Part shown: piece by piece, positions 7,169 to 10,909 of the stretch
Layout: every line of letters begins with the position of its first letter
How positions within the stretch are numbered: the first letter of the stretch is position 1
Assembly (NCBI GenBank): GCA_942491415.1
Contig: CALOAD010000013.1
Coordinates: 1 to 10,909, forward strand
Source: CALOAD01 sp942491415
GTDB lineage: Bacteria; Cyanobacteriota; Vampirovibrionia; Gastranaerophilales; CALOAD01
Direction of reading: 5' to 3'
Length of the DNA: 10,909 nt
Position numbers and translations under genes: made by a program
Notes under the pieces: generated by a model
What the model saw: only the letters and a program-made list of their open reading frames with translations
Database searches by the model: none
Told to the model about the DNA's origin: nothing

Positions 7169-7909
7169 ATGCAAAACCAAGAAAAAATAAAAAAATTATT
7201 GATAATAATAATTGCGCTCGCATTATTTGGTGCAAGTTACTATTATTACGTCAATAAACAGAAAAAAACTTCTGTAAAACAGGTTCAGAAACCTGAATTT
7301 AAACAGCTAAAAGTTGTTTCCAAGAAATCAGAACCTGTTAAAAAAATCTCTAATATAACAAAAAATATTAAACCAAATTTAAATCAAGTTAAAAAAGAAG
7401 AGATTAAAGAAGTTGTAACACCTAAAAAAGAAGTTATTGTTAATGAAATTTTTGAAACTAAAAAATTTCTGAAACTAATTTGAAAAAATTAAACCAACTA
7501 AATAGATCTGATTTAATTAAAACTGCGCTCAAACAGAAGAGGAAAAATTGATCCGTTTTCATACAATGAAAGTAGCTTTTATCCCGTTTGAAATGAGAAA
7601 AGTATCAAGTTCAGGTAAAAATAATAGTCTTCCTGCTCCTCCTACAATTCCCGGTTATAATAGCAGCGAAGCAAAACCTGAAAAATATGTAGAAATAAGA
7701 GGTTTCCTCGGAAATAAAGTTATAGTGGAAATTAATGGATTTACTGATTCGCTTGCAGTAGGAGAAACCTTAGAGGAATAAAAGTTCTTAGTATTGATTC
7801 ACAAAATCTCACTTGTGAACTTAAAATTGACGGAAAAAAAGTTACAAAGAAAATGAAACCAATTAACAAACCGGATAAAAATGTAGAAATTAATTATTTA
7901 AATAAATAA
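7169..7909 (+). CDS. pilP: PilP-like type IV pilus alignment protein (frameshifted)
   Basis: By position (after pilO, before pilQ) and shape this is the PilP equivalent that links PilN/PilO to the secretin. It starts MQNQEKIKKLLIIIIALALF, giving a membrane anchor. There is no lipobox cysteine, unlike the lipoprotein PilP of Proteobacteria. A long Lys/Val-rich linker (about 7255-7480) follows, then RSDLIKTALKQ, DPFSYNESSFYP (the DPF element typical of PilP), a Pro/Ser linker (PAPPTIPGYNSSEAKPEKYV) and the beta domain EIRGFLGNKVIVEINGF, SLAVGETLE, GIKVLSIDSQNLTCELKIDG. Frame breaks lie near 7462, 7540, 7580 and 7775. Rebuilt length is about 245 residues, longer than the usual 170-180 because of the linker. 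The name rests on context and domain pattern, not on strong sequence identity. Confidence 0.7.
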
Positions 7910-7924
7910 ATTGAAGAGGTGTTT

Positions 7925-7987
7925 ATGAAAATGTATAGGATTGCCTTGTTCTCACTGGCTTGGGCAATTGAAACAATACTTAAATAA
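7925..7987 (+). CDS. 20-codon ORF with strong ribosome site before pilQ
   Basis: GAAGAGGTG at 7913-7921 sits just before ATG 7925, the best Shine-Dalgarno and spacing in the operon. The peptide is MKMYRIALFSLAWAIETILK, ending at TAA 7985-7987. It could be a leader peptide. More likely it is the damaged first copy of the pilQ start: its KMYRIALFS resembles KIYRIACST in the pilQ signal peptide about 95 bases downstream, including the preceding GAGGTG. If pilQ truly starts here, one or more indels separate it from the rest. Confidence 0.35.
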   Translation: MKMYRIALFSLAWAIETILK

Positions 7988-8015
7988 TTTATTTAACGAA
8001 ATATAACGAGGTGCC

Positions 8016-9732
8016 TTGATACTAGCTAAAATTTACAGGATTGCATGCTCTACGTTCAGGACGGTATTTTTAACTGTTTTGCCCGCTTCGCCGGTTTTTT
8101 CCTTAGATCAAAATAACAAAATATCAAAAATTGAAAACTTAAAGAGGGTGTGATTTCTGATTTAGCCAAAGAAGATTTATTAAGAAGGCTTAAAAGTACT
8201 TTAAATAAAGGTACAGATACCAAAATTGACAAAGAGTTTATGCATCTTGAAAGCGGTTTTAACGCTTTTGCTCAAGAAGCTACAATTGATCTTATTCTCC
8301 GTGATACAGATGTTGCTTCAATTCTTAGAATTATTGCCAAAGAAGGCGATATGAATATCGTAATTGATAACAGTGTTATGGGGGTTATCACTGCGGAATT
8401 GAAAAATATTTCTTTGAATGAAGCAATGCAGATTATTTTGACTAGTGAAGAACTTGAAGCAAGGGTTTCTAACAATACAATTTTCGTAGCATCAAGACCT
8501 GTTATGGCTAAAAAAGGTCTTAATAGAAGATATATAAAAACATTCAAACTTAATAATTCTGACCCTGTATTTATAGCAGATATTTTAAGGGCAAGTATTT
8601 TTAATAAAGGTTACAAAGTAAATGAAACCAGTGCCGGTTCAGCTCTTCAGGCGGTTCCTGCGGTTCCAGGAACTCCTGCGGCAGAAGATGCTATAGGAAG
8701 TTCAACAGGCAGAGCAGTCTGATAGATTCTAAACTTATAAAAGGAAAAGTTGAACGCCTTGAAGCTGGTGAAAACTTCGGGAATGCTGATAAACTTGCGA
8801 GCGAAATTAAAGTTCAGCATTACATAGCGAAAACCGGTGATATTAGAGTAGAAAACAACGACGGCGGAGCTATTGTAATTCCTGACACAAGAACAAATTC
8901 CTTGTTAGTTGCTGGTTTAAAAAGAGATCTTCTTCTTGCTGAAGAATCAATAAAATATCTTGATAAACCATTAAAACAGGTTTCTATCGAAGTTTCCCTT
9001 ATAGAACTCTCAAAAGATAATTCCAAAGACCTTGGGCTTTATACAACAATGCAGGGCGGAAAAGTCAGCGGCGGATTCAACGCTGTTTCAGGAGAATTTA
9101 CTAACTATGATTTTTCTTCACTTGCAAGCCAATCAGGAATTTCTCTCAATACAATAAGCAGTATGGCTGATGAAGTTGCGATGAAGCTAAAAGCTCTTAT
9201 TACAAACGAAGAAGCCAAATTACTCGCCAATCCTAAGGTTATTGCTCTTAACGGAAGTGAAGCTCTTATCAAAATTACTGGAACAAGCGGTAAGCAGCGT
9301 AGAAACAACAATCACAGACACTGCTGTAACTTATAATGCTGAGCTTTCAGATGTTGAATCGTTCTTAATCTTCTTCCTAAAATCGGAAGCGATGATTATG
9401 TAACGATGAGAATCCGTCCTTCTATAACAAGTGCCTTGCCGGAAGTACTTATCGGTGAATTCCAAAACGGCGGTGCTGCTATAAAAGTTACCCCGATTTC
9501 AACCAGAGAAGTTATCCTTCAGGATGTAAGGGTGAAATCAGGAGAAACCCTTGCCATTGCAGGATTAACTAAAGAACAAGATATTACTAAAGAAGGTAAG
9601 GTTCCTGTTCTCGGTGATTTACCGCTGTTAGGAAAATTCTTCCGAAATACAGAAGTTGATCACGAGAAAAACGAACTTATTATTCTTATAACTCCAGTTG
9701 TAATTGATGATATAGCTTCAAATAGCTTATAA
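8016..9732 (+). CDS. pilQ: Type IV pilus secretin PilQ (frameshifted)
   Basis: PilQ forms the outer-membrane ring through which the pilus passes. A likely TTG start at 8016 (after GAGGTG at 8008-8013, rather close) gives a signal peptide with YRIACSTFRTVFLTVLPASP. The frame breaks at about 8148, then IDLILRDTDVASILRIIAKE and ISLNEAMQIILTSEELEARV form the STN/secretin N0-like domain. A low-complexity linker (ALQAVPAVPGTPAAEDAIG, about 8641-8697) and a frame break near 8716 follow. TNSLLVAGLKRDLLLAEESI is the N-domain next to the secretin core. The core contains LLANPKVIALNGSEALIKIT, breaks near 9281 and 9364 and ends with the diagnostic VPVLGDLPLLGKFFRN and ELIILITPVVI. Rebuilt length is about 570 residues, within the family range though on the short side, with no AMIN domain seen. 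It is the last gene of the operon and is followed by a strong terminator. Confidence 0.92.
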
Positions 9733-9752
9733 AAAAATATATTCTATTAAAT

Positions 9753-9793
9753 AACGACGGGAATGTTTTTAAGCATTCCCGTCGTTGGTTTTT
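9753..9793 (+). terminator. Strong rho-independent terminator after pilQ
   Basis: AACGACGGGAATG (9753-9765) and CATTCCCGTCGTT (9774-9786) make a perfect 13-bp, GC-containing stem with an 8-base loop, followed by GG and TTTTT. It lies about 20 bases past the pilQ stop and ends the pil operon. The minus-strand gene at 9819-10064 also ends nearby, so the hairpin could serve both directions, although the T tract is better on the plus side. Confidence 0.9.
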
Positions 9794-9818
9794 ACACTCT
9801 TACCTCCTGTTTTTTTTC

Positions 9819-10064
9819 TTAATCACGGTTGTCAAAATCTTTGTATTGGTCTATAAGTTCAGTTTCCGGATAATTATCGTCTACATCCGCTACAAAATCG
9901 CATATTTCTGTAAAAGGGGTTTCTTCATCTACGCAGGTGAGAATCAATTCCCTCCTGTCAGTTCCGGAAGGAAGACCTTCTTCTTCGTCAAAAACAAGAA
10001 CTTCGCATTGAATATACTTTTTCTTTTCGCTGTTATAAAGTTCTTTCATTATCGTGTGTGCCAT
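9819..10064 (-). CDS. Small acidic protein of unknown function
   Basis: An intact gene of 81 residues, MAHTIMKELYNSEKKKYIQC at the start and ending KDFDNRD. I do not recognise the family. The first half alternates charged and beta-forming residues (KKKYIQCEVLVFDEEEGLP, RRELILTCVDEE). The second half is strongly acidic (DFVADVDDNYPETELID). There is no signal peptide or membrane helix, and two Cys are present. GAGGT stands eight bases before the ATG, supporting the start. It is transcribed away from the PEP-CTERM gene's 3' side in the same direction, about 90 bases downstream of it, and converges on pilQ. Its intact frame, unlike the neighbouring pil genes, supports real coding. Confidence 0.7.
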   Translation of the reverse strand: MAHTIMKELYNSEKKKYIQCEVLVFDEEEGLPSGTDRRELILTCVDEETPFTEICDFVADVDDNYPETELIDQYKDFDNRD

Positions 10065-10090
10065 TTGGGATTACCTCAAATAATGCATAT

Positions 10091-10120
10091 ATTTAAGGAT
10101 AAAATAACACTTCTGTTCAA
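10091..10120 (-). promoter_or_regulatory. Candidate promoter of the small acidic protein gene
   Basis: On the minus strand TTGAAC (10120-10115), an 18-base spacer and TTAAAT (10096-10091) are placed to start transcription about 20 bases before the ATG at 10064, leaving just room for the GAGGT ribosome site. The -35 is identical to that proposed for the prepilin gene. The -10 is a weak match. Confidence 0.33.
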
Positions 10121-10155
10121 AGAATTTATGCCTAATTAGTTTAATTTAATTAAAA

Positions 10156-10770
10156 TTATTTTCTTTTTCTTAATCCTGATAGACCAAGAAGACTCATTAA
10201 GCCTAGAATAGCAGTTGTTGGCTCCGGTGTCGGTGTCGCAGAATGTTCATTAACTACGAAATTATCCATTGTAAAACCATGTGCATACTCAAGTACAGGT
10301 AAATATATTTTTATTTCATCAATTCCTGTCCAGTTAAACTCCCTTAAAATGGGGGTTTTTTTTGAGGATAAAAAATTATCTTGATATCTTTCTATGCCAT
10401 TATCATAACCGAATATAAAAATATTTTTATCAAACATAGAATTTATACTAAAAAATGCAATAATGAAATCAAAATTGTCATTTTCGTCTCTTCTGTATAT
10501 ACTGGTAGGTGTAGCTTCAATTCCATATGCGTACATTGCATAGACGCCTGATTTTACGCCGGAAGAAAGATCTGAATGAATAGTTTTATTGAAAATTGAA
10601 GGAGGATTCGTTCCGCCTTCCCAGACAAAACCTTTATAGTCATAGGCTATTGGTGCATTCCCTGTTATGCTGTCATCATAATCATCAAATGTAATCATTG
10701 CGGCTTTTGCTGACCCTGCTTGAAATATTAATAAAAAGCATACAGCCCAAATTAAATTAAGTTTTTTCAT
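10156..10770 (-). CDS. PEP-CTERM domain secreted protein
   Basis: Intact, 204 residues. The N-terminus MKKLNLIWAVCFLLIFQAG with SAKA/AMITF following is a Sec signal peptide with a clear A-K-A cleavage site near residue 24. The mature part is beta-rich and aromatic (TFDDYDDSITGN, YDYKGFVWEGG, IYRRDENDNFDFIIAFF, NIFIFGYDNGIERYQD) and contains MDNFVVNE, a D-N-F element common before the sorting tail. The C-terminus PTPEPTTAILGLMSLLGLSG plus LRKRK is a textbook PEP-CTERM tail: the Pro-Glu-Pro motif, a short hydrophobic helix and a basic end. Such tails are recognised by exosortases (EpsH/XrtA family), usually in bacteria making extracellular polysaccharide. A GGGGA ribosome site lies 7 bases before the ATG at 10770. 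The cargo function is unknown. Confidence 0.85.
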   Translation of the reverse strand: MKKLNLIWAVCFLLIFQAGSAKAAMITFDDYDDSITGNAPIAYDYKGFVWEGGTNPPSIFNKTIHSDLSSGVKSGVYAMYAYGIEATPTSIYRRDENDNFDFIIAFFSINSMFDKNIFIFGYDNGIERYQDNFLSSKKTPILREFNWTGIDEIKIYLPVLEYAHGFTMDNFVVNEHSATPTPEPTTAILGLMSLLGLSGLRKRK

Positions 10771-10877
10771 TTTAATTCCCCGTAGTTTATAATTTAGAGT
10801 ATGATTTAGCTTAAAAGATATATAGAGATTTATCTTTATATTAGTTTTAAAAATTTTACAAAATTTTATATTTAGTA

Positions 10878-10900
10878 CATGTAAATTGAACGTTTACATG
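10878..10900. promoter_or_regulatory. Perfect 8-bp dyad upstream of the PEP-CTERM gene
   Basis: CATGTAAA (10878-10885) and TTTACATG (10893-10900) are exact inverted repeats around a 7-base centre, about 108 bases upstream of the PEP-CTERM ATG on the minus strand. The spacing and size are those of a dimeric repressor or activator site. The TGTAAA half-site occurs in several unrelated regulator families, so I do not assign a protein. The window ends nine bases beyond it. Confidence 0.45.
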
Positions 10901-10909
10901 ATACAGGGG

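Noticed and set aside
9794..9818. Minus-strand AGGAGGT followed by GTG near 9795-9810
   Set aside because: The GTG is followed at once by TAA, so no peptide is made. It is probably a chance match downstream of the small acidic gene.
10132..10156. AT palindrome TTTAATTTAATTAAA as terminator of the PEP-CTERM gene
   Set aside because: The stem is only A and T and no T run follows on the minus strand, so termination cannot be supported.

Overview
This is an AT-rich bacterial window (roughly two-thirds A+T by eye). Its core is a type IV pilus pilM-N-O-P-Q alignment-complex operon. Around it lie an orphan prepilin-type gene, the 3' part of mutS2, a flagellin/FliD-like fragment and a PEP-CTERM protein. 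The prepilin N-terminus (RKAFTLAEVLATLAIIG, Ala rather than Gly before the cleavage site, Glu at mature position 5) and the low GC make me think of gut Melainabacteria/Vampirovibrionia (Gastranaerophilales-like). That assignment is recalled from family resemblance, not tested.

Layout. 1-959: debris of a flagellin/FliD-like gene, with a ~180-base inverted repeat (1-180 against 360-540) and many frame breaks. About 957-960: abrupt join to the middle of mutS2. 960-2258 (+): C-terminal half of MutS2 with Walker B and a complete Smr domain. 2265-2985 (-): a multiply frameshifted type IV prepilin-like gene converging on mutS2, with a good promoter at 3032-3060. 3216-3972 (+): an unrecognised protein with one canonical EF-hand loop, broken by two frameshifts. 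3973-4480: gene-free, with a terminator-like hairpin and copy A of a ~105-base repeat. 4481-9732 (+): pilM (intact), pilN, pilO, pilP-like and pilQ (each frameshifted), with copy B of the repeat and a REP-like palindrome between pilN and pilO, then a strong terminator. 9819-10770 (-): a small acidic protein and a PEP-CTERM protein, both intact.

How the genes fit together. PilM (cytoplasmic, actin-like) is known to bind the N-terminus of PilN. PilN and PilO form the inner-membrane dimer, PilP links them to the PilQ secretin, and the prepilin at 2265-2985 could be a substrate of such a machine. The gene order is the classical one.

Quality caveat. Almost every long gene carries several single-base frame breaks, mostly at A or T runs, while protein similarity continues across them. 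With the fold-back repeat at the left end and the chimeric join at ~957, this looks more like an uncorrected or chimeric assembly than real decay. Frame breaks are therefore reported as observations and gene boundaries are given for the reconstructed genes. I found no tRNA, rRNA, CRISPR array or complete insertion sequence, and no convincing new biological system. The most interesting real signal is the repeat pair with a conserved bulged dyad in the pil locus.
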